Assembly (NCBI GenBank): GCA_947626485.1
Contig: CANQSG010000081.1
Span: 1-8,799, forward strand
DNA from: an uncultured Clostridia bacterium
Lineage (GTDB): Bacteria > Bacillota > Clostridia > Oscillospirales > Acutalibacteraceae
Reading direction: 5' to 3'
DNA: 8,799 bases
Both the position numbers and the translations under genes were made by a program. Position 1 is the first letter of the stretch. Each line of letters begins with the position of its first letter. Below are positions 1-6,577 of this stretch, one piece after another. Under the pieces are notes generated by a model. It did no database searches. It saw nothing but the letters and a program-made list of their open reading frames with translations, and was not told the DNA's origin.

Positions 1-26
1 GAAACGGCAGATAAGGAGGAACGCGC

Positions 27-2069
27 ATGGATAAGTACATCGGTAAACGGCTCGACGGCCGCTATGTCATCCAGGAGATCATCGGGGTCGGCGGGATGGC
101 CGTCGTCTACAAGGCGTATGACAACATCGAGGATCGCACCGTCGCGATCAAAATCCTCAAGGAGGAGTTCGTCTCCAACGAGGAATTCCTGCGGCGCTTC
201 CGCAACGAATCCAAGGCCATCGCCATGCTGTCCCACCCCAACATCGTCAAGGTGTTCGACGTCAGCTTCGGCGACCTGATCCAGTACATCGTCATGGAGT
301 ACATCGACGGCATCACCCTCAAGGAGTATATCGCCCAGCAGGGCAGCCTGCGCTGGAAGGACGCGGTGCATTTCGCGCTGCAAATCCTGCGCGGCCTGCA
401 GCACGCCCACGATAAGGGCATCGTCCACCGCGACGTCAAGCCCCAGAACATCATGGTGCTGCCCGACGGCACGATCAAGGTCACCGATTTCGGCATCGCC
501 CGCTTCGCCCGCAGCGAACAGCGCACCATCACCGACAAGGCCATCGGCTCGGTGCACTACATCAGTCCCGAGCAGGCGCGCGGCGAAATGACCGACGAAA
601 AGACCGACGTCTACTCGGTCGGCGTGATGCTCTACGAAATGCTGACCGGCCAGCTTCCTTTCCAGGCGGAAAGCGCCGTCTCGGTCGCGATCATGCAGCT
701 GCAGCGCGAGCCGACCCTTCCGCGCGAAATCAACGGCTCGATCCCCCTCGGCCTCGAACAAATCACGATGCACGCCATGCAGAAGGACGCCGCCCGCCGT
801 TACCAGTCGGCGGCAGAGATGCTCTGCGACCTCGAAGCCTTCAAGAAAGACCCGGCAGCGACCTTTGATTACAGCTATTTTGTCGACGACGCGCCCACCC
901 GCTTCGTCACCCCGCCGGCGCAGATCGCCCAGCCCCAGACCGACGCCGACGCCGACGTTGACGCCGAGGCCGAGAGCGAGGAGGAGGAGAAATCCCCCGT
1001 TATTCCGATCCTCGCCGGCGTCGCGACGGCCTTCGTCATCGCCATCGCCGTCCTGCTCGCCGTCTTCCTGCCGAAGCTCTTCGGCGGGGCGGGCAACGCC
1101 ATCGAATGCCCGGATTTCCTCGGCGTCGATTACGAGACGATCCAGACCAACGAGGATTACAAGGTCTTTGACATCGAATACCAGTTCGGCTTCAGCAGCG
1201 AATACGAATACGGTCAGGTTTACGATCAGTCCCAGCCTGCCGGCAAGAAGCTGAAGCCCGGCGCCAAGATCACCGTCTTCGTCAGCCAGGGCGCCCACCT
1301 CGTCAAGGTGCCCGACGTCTACGGCGACACCTCCACGATGGCGGCAACCGAGCTGAAAAGCAAGGGCTTCGTCGTCGAGACGCAGGAGCTGCCCGACGAG
1401 GAGATCGCCGCCAACATCGTCATCAGCACCGAACCGACCCGTGGCACCAGCGTGAACGAGGGCGCCACCATCATCATCTACGTCAGCAGCGGCAAGCCCA
1501 CGACTTACGTCGACCTGCGCAACTTCGTCGGCCTCAGCGAGGCGGACGCCAAGCAGCAGATCGAGGCGAGCGGCCTGAAAGTCGGCTCCGTCACCTCCGT
1601 CGACAGCACGAAGCCGAAAGGCATCGTCGTCTCGCAGTCCCCGGCCTACGGCAGCGCCAAGCAGGTCGCGCAGGGCTCGAAGGTCGACCTGCAAATCAGC
1701 ACCGGCACCGTCAATTATACCTTCGATCTGAAAGTGCCGCTGCCCGACGATTACGTCGACGATACCGGCTACGTTTCGATCTGGTCGAACGGTCAGATGT
1801 TACAGGAATCCAAAAACCTCATCGAGATCAACAACCTTTCGGATTATTCCTTCTCGATCACGACGCAGGCGACCTCTATGAACGTGACCGTCAAGCTGCG
1901 TCGGCAGGGCAGCACGCAATACGACAATTATTGCGACCTCTCGGTGCCGGATACCTCCAAGGGCACCAGCCGCCGCACCCGCACCTATACCGATTATCCG
2001 GTGAAGCAAGACGAGCCGATCGAGCCGCCCACAACGTCCGACGATTCGTCGTCCGAGGATTTGAACTGA
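27..2069 (+). CDS. prkC: Membrane Ser/Thr protein kinase with three PASTA repeats (PrkC/PknB family)
   Basis: Hanks-type eukaryotic-like kinase of 680 residues. The N-terminal kinase domain (about 13-275) has the glycine loop IGVGGMAVVY at 19-28, the ATP lysine K42 in VAIK, helix-C E61, the catalytic HRDVKPQN at 134-141, DFG at 154-156, a Thr-bearing activation loop (T167, T169) and GSVHYISPEQ at 174-183, so it should be active. An acidic juxtamembrane stretch (about 306-326) leads to one membrane helix (about 328-351). Three extracellular PASTA repeats follow (about 359-423, 424-490, 491-560), then an extra region of about 120 residues that is probably beta-rich and ends in a Ser/Asp/Pro-rich tail. 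In Firmicutes these kinases sense muropeptides or lipid II and act in cell-wall control and spore germination. The ATG is set by AAGGAGG at 13-19. rsgA follows after 4 nt. The partner phosphatase PrpC is probably just upstream, outside the window. Confidence 0.95.
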   Translation: MDKYIGKRLDGRYVIQEIIGVGGMAVVYKAYDNIEDRTVAIKILKEEFVSNEEFLRRFRNESKAIAMLSHPNIVKVFDVSFGDLIQYIVMEYIDGITLKEYIAQQGSLRWKDAVHFALQILRGLQHAHDKGIVHRDVKPQNIMVLPDGTIKVTDFGIARFARSEQRTITDKAIGSVHYISPEQARGEMTDEKTDVYSVGVMLYEMLTGQLPFQAESAVSVAIMQLQREPTLPREINGSIPLGLEQITMHAMQKDAARRYQSAAEMLCDLEAFKKDPAATFDYSYFVDDAPTRFVTPPAQIAQPQTDADADVDAEAESEEEEKSPVIPILAGVATAFVIAIAVLLAVFLPKLFGGAGNAIECPDFLGVDYETIQTNEDYKVFDIEYQFGFSSEYEYGQVYDQSQPAGKKLKPGAKITVFVSQGAHLVKVPDVYGDTSTMAATELKSKGFVVETQELPDEEIAANIVISTEPTRGTSVNEGATIIIYVSSGKPTTYVDLRNFVGLSEADAKQQIEASGLKVGSVTSVDSTKPKGIVVSQSPAYGSAKQVAQGSKVDLQISTGTVNYTFDLKVPLPDDYVDDTGYVSIWSNGQMLQESKNLIEINNLSDYSFSITTQATSMNVTVKLRRQGSTQYDNYCDLSVPDTSKGTSRRTRTYTDYPVKQDEPIEPPTTSDDSSSEDLN

Positions 2070-2073
2070 CCGA

Positions 2074-2973
2074 ATGGAAGGCCTGCTTCTGACCTCGCTT
2101 TCGGGGTTTTACACCGTCCGCGGCGACGACGGCGCGCGCTACGTCTGTAAGGCGCGCGGGCGGTTCCGCCGGGAGGGGGAGACCCCGCTGCCCGGCGATC
2201 GGGTGACCTTTTCGCCCGCCGCCGATGACGACAGCGAGGGCGTCGTGCAGTCGATCCTGCCGCGCCGCAATCGGCTTGCCCGGCCGCCCGTCGCCAACGT
2301 CGACCGGCTCGTGATCGTCTCCGCCTTCGAAAGTCCGGCGCCCGACCTGCTCGCCCTCGACCGGCTGACGGCCGTGGCGGTCGAGCAGGGCATCGACCCG
2401 GTGCCGGTTTTCAACAAGGACGACCTCGGCGATTTCGGCGACCTGCCCGCGCGCTATCGGCAGGCGGGCTTTGCCGCCTTCGCCGTCTCGGCGCGCACCG
2501 GCGCGGGGCTTGATGAGCTGCGCCGGGCGCTGACCGGCGTCTGCGTTTTCACCGGCAACTCCGGCGTCGGGAAATCGAGCCTGCTCAACGCGTTGTTCCC
2601 CGACCTCGACCTCGCCACCGGCGCGGTCAGCGAGAAGCTCGGCCGCGGGCGGCACACGACCCGGCAGGTCACGCTCTACGAGCTGCCGCAGGGGGGCTTC
2701 GTCGGCGACACGCCCGGCTTTTCCACTCTCGACCTGACCGACGGCGCCGCCGTCGAGCCCGAAAATCTCGTCTTCGATTTTCCCGAATTCGCCCCCTTCC
2801 TCGGGCGCTGTCGCTTTTCCTCCTGCACGCACACCGGCGAGGCGGGCTGCGCCGTAGCCGAGGCGGTCGAACGCGGCGAGATCGCCCGCAGCCGCTTCGA
2901 GAATTACGGTGCACTCTACCGCGAGTCCGCGACCCTGCCCGCCTGGGCGCGCAAAAAACTCCCGCCGCGCTGA
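2074..2973 (+). CDS. rsgA: Ribosome small-subunit-dependent GTPase RsgA (CpgA/YloQ)
   Basis: Circularly permuted GTPase of 299 residues, the usual family length, acting in late 30S maturation. An N-terminal OB-fold (about 1-70) precedes the permuted G motifs in the order expected for this family: G4 NKDD at 114-117, G5 SARTG at 139-143, G1 GNSGVGKSS at 161-169 and G3 DTPG at 212-215. The C-terminal zinc site is C246-x4-C251-x-H253-x5-C259, followed by the typical RFENY helix. It starts 4 nt after prkC; the only ribosome-binding-like sequence (GAGG, 2055-2058, inside prkC) is rather far upstream, so translational coupling to prkC is likely. In B. subtilis PrkC phosphorylates this GTPase (CpgA), so the pairing is functionally sensible. 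A strong terminator follows. Confidence 0.96.
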   Translation: MEGLLLTSLSGFYTVRGDDGARYVCKARGRFRREGETPLPGDRVTFSPAADDDSEGVVQSILPRRNRLARPPVANVDRLVIVSAFESPAPDLLALDRLTAVAVEQGIDPVPVFNKDDLGDFGDLPARYRQAGFAAFAVSARTGAGLDELRRALTGVCVFTGNSGVGKSSLLNALFPDLDLATGAVSEKLGRGRHTTRQVTLYELPQGGFVGDTPGFSTLDLTDGAAVEPENLVFDFPEFAPFLGRCRFSSCTHTGEAGCAVAEAVERGEIARSRFENYGALYRESATLPAWARKKLPPR

Positions 2974-2991
2974 AAACTGAATTTTTGCGCC

Positions 2992-3030
2992 AAAACCGCC
3001 GACAGATGAATGCCTGTCGGCGGTTTTTTG
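2992..3030 (+). terminator. Intrinsic terminator of the prkC-rsgA unit
   Basis: A perfect 14-bp inverted repeat (2992-3005 with 3014-3027, core CCGCCGACAG / CTGTCGGCGG) encloses an 8-nt loop and runs into six T residues (3024-3029). It starts 19 nt after the rsgA stop codon. The A-run on its left arm means it might also work on the other strand, but no minus-strand gene reads into it. Confidence 0.92.
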
Positions 3031-3049
3031 CGTTTTGCCGCCCGCGAAT

Positions 3050-3079
3050 CGGAACCTTTTCGCCGGGCGGGCGTATACT
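3050..3079 (+). promoter_or_regulatory. Candidate promoter of the small membrane protein-spoVM unit
   Basis: Directly after the rsgA terminator, TATACT (3074-3079) is a good sigma-A -10 box, but the hexamer 17 bp upstream (GGAACC, 3051-3056) is a poor sigma-A -35. The same bases fit an extracytoplasmic-function pattern: CGGAAC (3050-3055), 16 bp, CGTA (3072-3075). A sporulation sigma factor would be expected from the spoVM function, but I see no clear SigE or SigK consensus. The position is convincing; the sigma class is not settled. Confidence 0.5.
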
Positions 3080-3103
3080 GAAAGTAGAGACGGGGTGAGT
3101 CAG

Positions 3104-3253
3104 ATGCAGAGAAGGAACGGATTAAAAGGACTGTTCGCGGTCGCGTTTGGGGTCGGCCTGCTGTTCGCCAGCTATCTGCCTGCGCAGGCCTTAGTTATCC
3201 TGCTTGCGATCGCCGTCATCGCGCTGGGCATCGCCTGCGCCAACAAGTGCTAA
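3104..3253 (+). CDS. Small two-helix membrane protein upstream of spoVM
   Basis: A 49-residue protein with a basic N-terminus (MQRRNGLKG) and two hydrophobic stretches, about 7-25 and 29-45, separated by a short Pro-containing turn (LPAQ, 25-28), so it probably forms a membrane hairpin. It ends in CANKC, with cysteines at 45 and 49. The ATG is preceded by GGGGTG (3092-3097) at 6-nt spacing. An in-frame GTG at 3095 would overlap that site and is less likely. Its own promoter lies just upstream and spoVM follows after 21 nt, so the two are probably co-transcribed. I do not recognise a characterised family; a membrane role during sporulation is only an inference from position. Confidence 0.75.
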   Translation: MQRRNGLKGLFAVAFGVGLLFASYLPAQALVILLAIAVIALGIACANKC

Positions 3254-3259
3254 CGTCAG

Positions 3260-3267
3260 AAGGAGGG
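3260..3267 (+). promoter_or_regulatory. Strong ribosome binding site fixing the spoVM GTG start
   Basis: AAGGAGGG lies 7 nt before the GTG codon at 3275. The strength and spacing make this start convincing despite the tiny reading frame and the non-ATG codon. Confidence 0.9.
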
Positions 3268-3274
3268 AAGGGCA

Positions 3275-3358
3275 GTGAAGGTCGTCGTCGTCAAGAGCCC
3301 GAAGGTGTTTCGCGGGATTTTGCGCCTCATTTTCGGCATGAAAAAGGAAAAGGAATAA
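3275..3358 (+). CDS. spoVM: Stage V sporulation protein SpoVM (27 residues)
   Basis: SpoVM is an amphipathic peptide that binds the convex outer forespore membrane and anchors the coat ATPase SpoIVA. This frame gives 27 residues beginning MKVVVVKSPK, then VFRGILRLIFG, and ending in a Lys/Glu tail. It shares with the 26-residue B. subtilis peptide (beginning MKFYTIKLPK) the residues M1, K2, K7, P9, K10, G14, I15, R17 and G21, including Pro9, which matters for membrane targeting in B. subtilis. After the proline the pattern suits an amphipathic helix. The start is GTG with an excellent ribosome binding site. Location downstream of prkC-rsgA matches the B. subtilis neighbourhood. Genes this short are easily missed by automatic annotation. 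Confidence 0.9.
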   Translation: MKVVVVKSPKVFRGILRLIFGMKKEKE

Positions 3359-3380
3359 GCCTACATAATCCGGCAAACGC

Positions 3381-3414
3381 AAAAGCGGGCGGGGAAGAAT
3401 CCTCGCCCGCTTTT
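3381..3414. terminator. Bidirectional terminator between spoVM and the DUF1667 gene
   Basis: A 15-bp inverted repeat (3381-3395 with 3400-3414) has one G-T wobble, an AGAA loop, a GCGGGCG core, and A4 / T4 ends, so a hairpin followed by U residues forms on either strand. It lies 22 nt after the spoVM stop and 41 nt beyond the stop of the convergent minus-strand gene, so it probably ends both operons. The U tracts are short. Confidence 0.8.
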
Positions 3415-3455
3415 CGCGGTTTTGCGTCGGCGGATATGCCCGCGAACGCGGCTTT

Positions 3456-3803
3456 TTATTGAATGGGGCAGGTGGCGACGAGCTTTGCGCCGCAGACGTC
3501 CTCGGCGAGGACGTCGCCGATGGCGATCGGGGCGTCGACCCGCAGGGCGCGGATTTGCCGCATCGCCTGCGCCATTTTGTCTTTCGGGATCGGCGTGGCG
3601 GTCTTGACGCTCACCATGACGTCGGTGCGGTTGGCGACCCGCACGGTCGAGGTGACGGTGCGCGTCGGGTGGGTGCATTCGTCGGCGCCGTACTGCGCGC
3701 CCTTCGGACAGGCGTTGCCGGTGACGGTCGCGCTGCCGTTTTCAATCGTGACTTCGAGCGAACAGCCGCGCGGGCAGATGATACAGGTCAGATTCCGTTT
3801 CAT
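3456..3803 (-). CDS. DUF1667 cysteine-rich protein, putative Fe-S subunit of a glycerol-3-phosphate dehydrogenase system
   Basis: A 115-residue protein with C7-x2-C10-x3-C14 and C32, plus C43, C104 and C112. The segment CIICPRGCSLEV, then GNACPKG and HPTRTV, matches DUF1667 proteins, which commonly sit beside the two flavoprotein genes found just upstream here. The cysteine spacing suggests a [4Fe-4S] cluster, and I infer an electron-transfer role; the family has no firmly established activity known to me. The start ATG overlaps the TGA of the upstream oxidoreductase in an ATGA junction, with GGAGGAG ahead of it, so the genes are translationally coupled. This is the last gene of the operon. 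Confidence 0.88.
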   Translation of the reverse strand: MKRNLTCIICPRGCSLEVTIENGSATVTGNACPKGAQYGADECTHPTRTVTSTVRVANRTDVMVSVKTATPIPKDKMAQAMRQIRALRVDAPIAIGDVLAEDVCGAKLVATCPIQ

Positions 3804-5050
3804 TGTAACTCCTCCAACGATACCGTAATTTCGCCGGCGGCCTGCGCCAGCTTGTCGTGCTTGACCGTCAGCTTTTCCATTTCGCCGGGCGCCGCCCGCA
3901 GCCGCACCGCCGTCGCGAGCACCTCGTCGCCCGCCCGCACGGTGAAGCGCACCCGTCCGTAGGGCGCCTTCACCCGCAAAAACAGCGAGACGTCGCCGTC
4001 GGCGTCGGGGTGGACGCGCTGGGGCAAAACGTAACGCACGCCCTCGCCCGCCGCGGTTTGCAGCGGCTGACTTTCCCGCCGCATGCCCTGCACGTAGGCC
4101 GCCGCGCCCTGCCCGGCGAGCTCTGCCTCGTCCGAAACGTAGTCGACCAGATCGTGCACCTGCAACACGTTGCCGCAGGCGAAAATCCCCGGCACGGCGG
4201 TCTGGCGCATTTCGTCGACCAGCGCGCCGCCCGTCACGGGGTCCATGGGGATTCCGGCGTCGCGCGTCAGCTCGTTTTCGGGGATCAGCCCGACCGAGAG
4301 CAGCAGCGTGTCGCAGGGGATATACCGCCCGGTCTCGGGGCGGATGTTGCGGTTTTCGTCGACCTGCGCCACCGTGACGCCCTCGACCCGCCGCGCGCCG
4401 TGGATCTCGGCGACGGTCGTGTTCAGATAAAGCGGAATGCCGAAATCCTCGAGGCATTGGACGATGTTGCGGGTCAGGCCGCCCGAATAGGGCATCAGCT
4501 CGCAGACCGCCTCGACCTTCGCGCCCTCGAGCGACATTCGCCGCGCCATGATCAGGCCGATGTCGCCCGAGCCGAGGATCACGACCCGGCGGCCGACGAG
4601 ATAACCCTCGCAGTTCATGAGCTTTTGGGCGGTGCCGGCGCTGTAAACGCCCGCCGGGCGGGTGCCGCAGATGTTCAGCGCGCCGCGGCTGCGTTCCCGG
4701 CAGCCCATCGCCAGAATGACGGCCTTCGCCTGAATGCGCAGTACGCCGGAGCGGTTCTGCGCGACGACGACGCGATCGGGCGTCAATTTCGTCACCATCG
4801 TCTCGGAATAGACCCGAATGCCGCGTTCCTCGACCTGCCGGCGGTAGACGTCGGCGTATTCGGGGCCGGTCAGCTCGCGGCCGAGCTTGTGCAGGCCGAA
4901 GCCGTTGTGGATGCACTGGCGCAGAATGCCGCCGGGCGCCGCCTCGCGGTCGAGCAGGACAACGTCCTTGACGCCGCGGTCATACGCCGCCACGGCTGCC
5001 GCCATGCCGGCGGGGCCGCCGCCGATGATTACAATTTCATGTTCTGTCAT
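3800..5050 (-). CDS. FAD/NAD-dependent oxidoreductase, second flavoprotein of the glp operon
   Basis: A 416-residue pyridine-nucleotide-disulfide-type flavoprotein. The FAD site is VIIGGGPAG (7-15), the second Rossmann motif for NAD(P)H is VVILGSGDIG (156-165), an ILAMGCRER segment lies at 112-120, and a GIFACGNV-type FAD motif is near residue 315. A C-terminal extension of about 80 residues is predicted beta-rich. No CxxC redox pair of the thioredoxin reductase type is seen. In clostridial and Thermotoga-type loci this protein stands between a GlpA-like dehydrogenase and DUF1667; a role in passing electrons from glycerol-3-phosphate to NAD(P) or another carrier is inferred. The start is supported by GAGGAGAG before ATG. 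It follows the GlpA-like gene by 14 nt and overlaps the DUF1667 gene by 4 nt. Confidence 0.92.
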   Translation of the reverse strand: MTEHEIVIIGGGPAGMAAAVAAYDRGVKDVVLLDREAAPGGILRQCIHNGFGLHKLGRELTGPEYADVYRRQVEERGIRVYSETMVTKLTPDRVVVAQNRSGVLRIQAKAVILAMGCRERSRGALNICGTRPAGVYSAGTAQKLMNCEGYLVGRRVVILGSGDIGLIMARRMSLEGAKVEAVCELMPYSGGLTRNIVQCLEDFGIPLYLNTTVAEIHGARRVEGVTVAQVDENRNIRPETGRYIPCDTLLLSVGLIPENELTRDAGIPMDPVTGGALVDEMRQTAVPGIFACGNVLQVHDLVDYVSDEAELAGQGAAAYVQGMRRESQPLQTAAGEGVRYVLPQRVHPDADGDVSLFLRVKAPYGRVRFTVRAGDEVLATAVRLRAAPGEMEKLTVKHDKLAQAAGEITVSLEELQ

Positions 5051-5064
5051 CGTTGTCTCTCCTC

Positions 5065-6498
5065 TCAAAGCCGCCCGACGACCATGCGGGAATCCTTGCC
5101 GTTCTTGGTGATCTCGGCGAGCGGGATCCCGGTCTCCTCGGAAATCAGCTGCATGACGTAGGGGCCGCAGAAGCCGCCCTGACAGCGCCCCATGCCCGAC
5201 CGGGTGCGGCGCTTGACGGCGTCGACGTCCCGCGCGGGCGGGTTTTGGCGGATCGCCGCGCGAATTTCGCCCTCGCTGACCGTCTCGCACCGGCAGACGA
5301 TCCTGCCGTAATCGGGGTGGGACTGGATCCAGGCGTCGCGCGCGTCGTCGTCCATCTTGCGGAAGGCGTGGGTGTCCGGGCGCTCGCCGTTGAAATCGGG
5401 GTTGTCCGCGCAGACGAGCCCGGCGCCTTGCAGCAGCTCGACGAGCCGCCGCGCGATCGAAACGCAGCAGGAAAGCCCGGGCGAGTCGATCCCGGCGGCA
5501 TGCACCAGCCCCGGCGCCTTTTCGCTCGCTTGCAGCAGAAAATCGCCGCCCGCCGTCGAGGCGCGCACCCCGGTAAAAGAGGTGATGACCTGCCGCAGCG
5601 CGACGCTCGGCACGCTTTTCGGCGCGAGCTGCATCACGGCGCGCAGACCGTCGGGCGTCGTCTGCTTCGCGTCGGGGGTCTCGACCTCGGTCGCCGTCGG
5701 CCCGACAAGCAGGTTGCCGTCGGCGGTGGGGGAGACGAGCACGCCCTTCCCGGCGCTCGTCGGCACCTGAAAGATCGTGTGCGATACCCGCGCGCCCTCG
5801 GCTTTGTCGAGCAGCAGATATTCTCCCGCGCGGGGAATGACGCGGAAAAAGTCGTCCCCGGCGAGGGCGGCGATGCGGTCGGCGTAACCGCCCGCGCAGT
5901 TGACAAGATAGCGACAGCGCACCGTCTCGCCGTCAGACGACGTCACGGTGAAGCAGTCGTCCGCTTTTTCGATCGCCGTGACTTCAAAATTCGTTTTGAG
6001 CGCCGCGCCGTTGTCCATCGCGTTGCCGACGGCGGCGATCGTCAGCGCGTAGGGGCAGACGATCCCTGCCGAGGGCGCCCGCAGGACGCGGGTCACGGCG
6101 GGGGAGAGGTTGGGCTCGAGCGCCCGCGCCTCGTCGCCCGAGAGCAGTTCGAGGTCGGGCACGCCGTTTTGCTTCCCGCGCTCGAACAGCTCGTCGAGCA
6201 CCGCTTCCTCCTGCGCGCTGAAGGCGCAGACCATCGAGCCGTTTTTGCGATAGGGGACGTGCAGCTGCCGCGCCGCCTCAAAGAGCAGCGGGACGCCCGG
6301 GGCGTTGAGCTGCGCCTTGCAGCTGCCGGGCTCGGGGTCGAACCCGCCGTGCACGATGCCGCTGTTCGCCTTCGAGGCGCCGCAGGCGACGTCGTTTTCC
6401 CGTTCGAGCAGGCAGACCGACAGCCGATAGCGCGTCAGCTCCCGCGCCGTCATACCGCCGACGACGCCCGCTCCGATGATGCCAACATCATAAACCAT
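5065..6498 (-). CDS. GlpA-like FAD-dependent dehydrogenase with BFD-type [2Fe-2S] domain (probable glycerol-3-phosphate dehydrogenase)
   Basis: A 477-residue protein of the DAO fold, with the FAD motif GIIGAGVVG (6-14) and the ERENDVACGASKANSG region that is typical of GlpA/LhgO-type enzymes. The C-terminus carries a BFD-like iron-sulfur domain with C402-x-C404 and C439-x4-C444. This architecture matches anaerobic GlpA, which oxidises glycerol-3-phosphate to dihydroxyacetone phosphate. The fold alone could also fit an L-2-hydroxyglutarate oxidase, but glpP in the same locus favours glycerol-3-phosphate. No membrane helix is evident. The ATG at 6498 has AAAGGAGC ahead of it; an in-frame ATG at 6519 lies against the leader terminator and has no ribosome binding site. 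A promoter and a leader terminator lie directly upstream. Confidence 0.9.
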   Translation of the reverse strand: MVYDVGIIGAGVVGGMTARELTRYRLSVCLLERENDVACGASKANSGIVHGGFDPEPGSCKAQLNAPGVPLLFEAARQLHVPYRKNGSMVCAFSAQEEAVLDELFERGKQNGVPDLELLSGDEARALEPNLSPAVTRVLRAPSAGIVCPYALTIAAVGNAMDNGAALKTNFEVTAIEKADDCFTVTSSDGETVRCRYLVNCAGGYADRIAALAGDDFFRVIPRAGEYLLLDKAEGARVSHTIFQVPTSAGKGVLVSPTADGNLLVGPTATEVETPDAKQTTPDGLRAVMQLAPKSVPSVALRQVITSFTGVRASTAGGDFLLQASEKAPGLVHAAGIDSPGLSCCVSIARRLVELLQGAGLVCADNPDFNGERPDTHAFRKMDDDARDAWIQSHPDYGRIVCRCETVSEGEIRAAIRQNPPARDVDAVKRRTRSGMGRCQGGFCGPYVMQLISEETGIPLAEITKNGKDSRMVVGRL

Positions 6499-6519
6499 GC
6501 CATTCGCTCCTTTTTTCAT

Positions 6520-6572
6520 AAAAAGAGACGGCGAAACCAAAGACCCGAAGGCCCTCGTTTCGATCCGTCTCT
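6520..6572 (-). terminator. Leader terminator before the dehydrogenase genes, likely GlpP antitermination target
   Basis: On the minus strand the arm from 6572 (AGAGACGG, a 2-nt AU bulge, CGAAAC, then GAGGGCC) pairs through about 21 base pairs with the arm ending at 6524. The stem is capped by a C(UUCG)G tetraloop and followed by five U residues (6524-6520). It ends 21 nt before the dehydrogenase start, with the ribosome binding site just beyond the U tract. A sigma-A-like promoter sits immediately upstream. It may also end transcripts from glpP-mgtC. In B. subtilis GlpP plus glycerol-3-phosphate relieves termination at an inverted repeat ahead of glpD; the same role is inferred here. Confidence 0.88.
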
Positions 6573-6577
6573 CCTGA

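Noticed and set aside
1..14. Possible end of an upstream prpC phosphatase gene (a frame ending in TAA at 12-14)
   Set aside because: Only four codons are visible and any frame could end there; prpC upstream of prkC is expected from other genomes but cannot be shown here.
1891..2832. Minus-strand open frame opposite prkC and rsgA
   Set aside because: Antisense to two unmistakable genes; the translation is Gly/Arg/Ala-rich with no domain.
3035..3103. Longer version of the small membrane protein starting at a TTG near 3035
   Set aside because: It would begin just after the terminator, run through the promoter and lacks a ribosome binding site; the ATG at 3104 is well supported.
3381..3414. Inverted repeat near spoVM as a mobile-element end or attachment site
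   Set aside because: Its place between convergent genes and its A/T-flanked GC stem fit a bidirectional terminator; no transposase, integrase or direct repeats are present.
3857..5161. Long plus-strand open frame opposite the flavoprotein genes
   Set aside because: It is a shadow of GC-rich minus-strand coding DNA: the opposite frames give clear flavoprotein motifs, while this one has a repetitive Arg/Ala/Asp/His composition and no recognisable domain.
6499..6519. Dehydrogenase start at the ATG at 6519
   Set aside because: It directly abuts the terminator U tract with no ribosome binding site, whereas the ATG at 6498 follows AAAGGAGC and gives the standard start of the FAD-binding strand.
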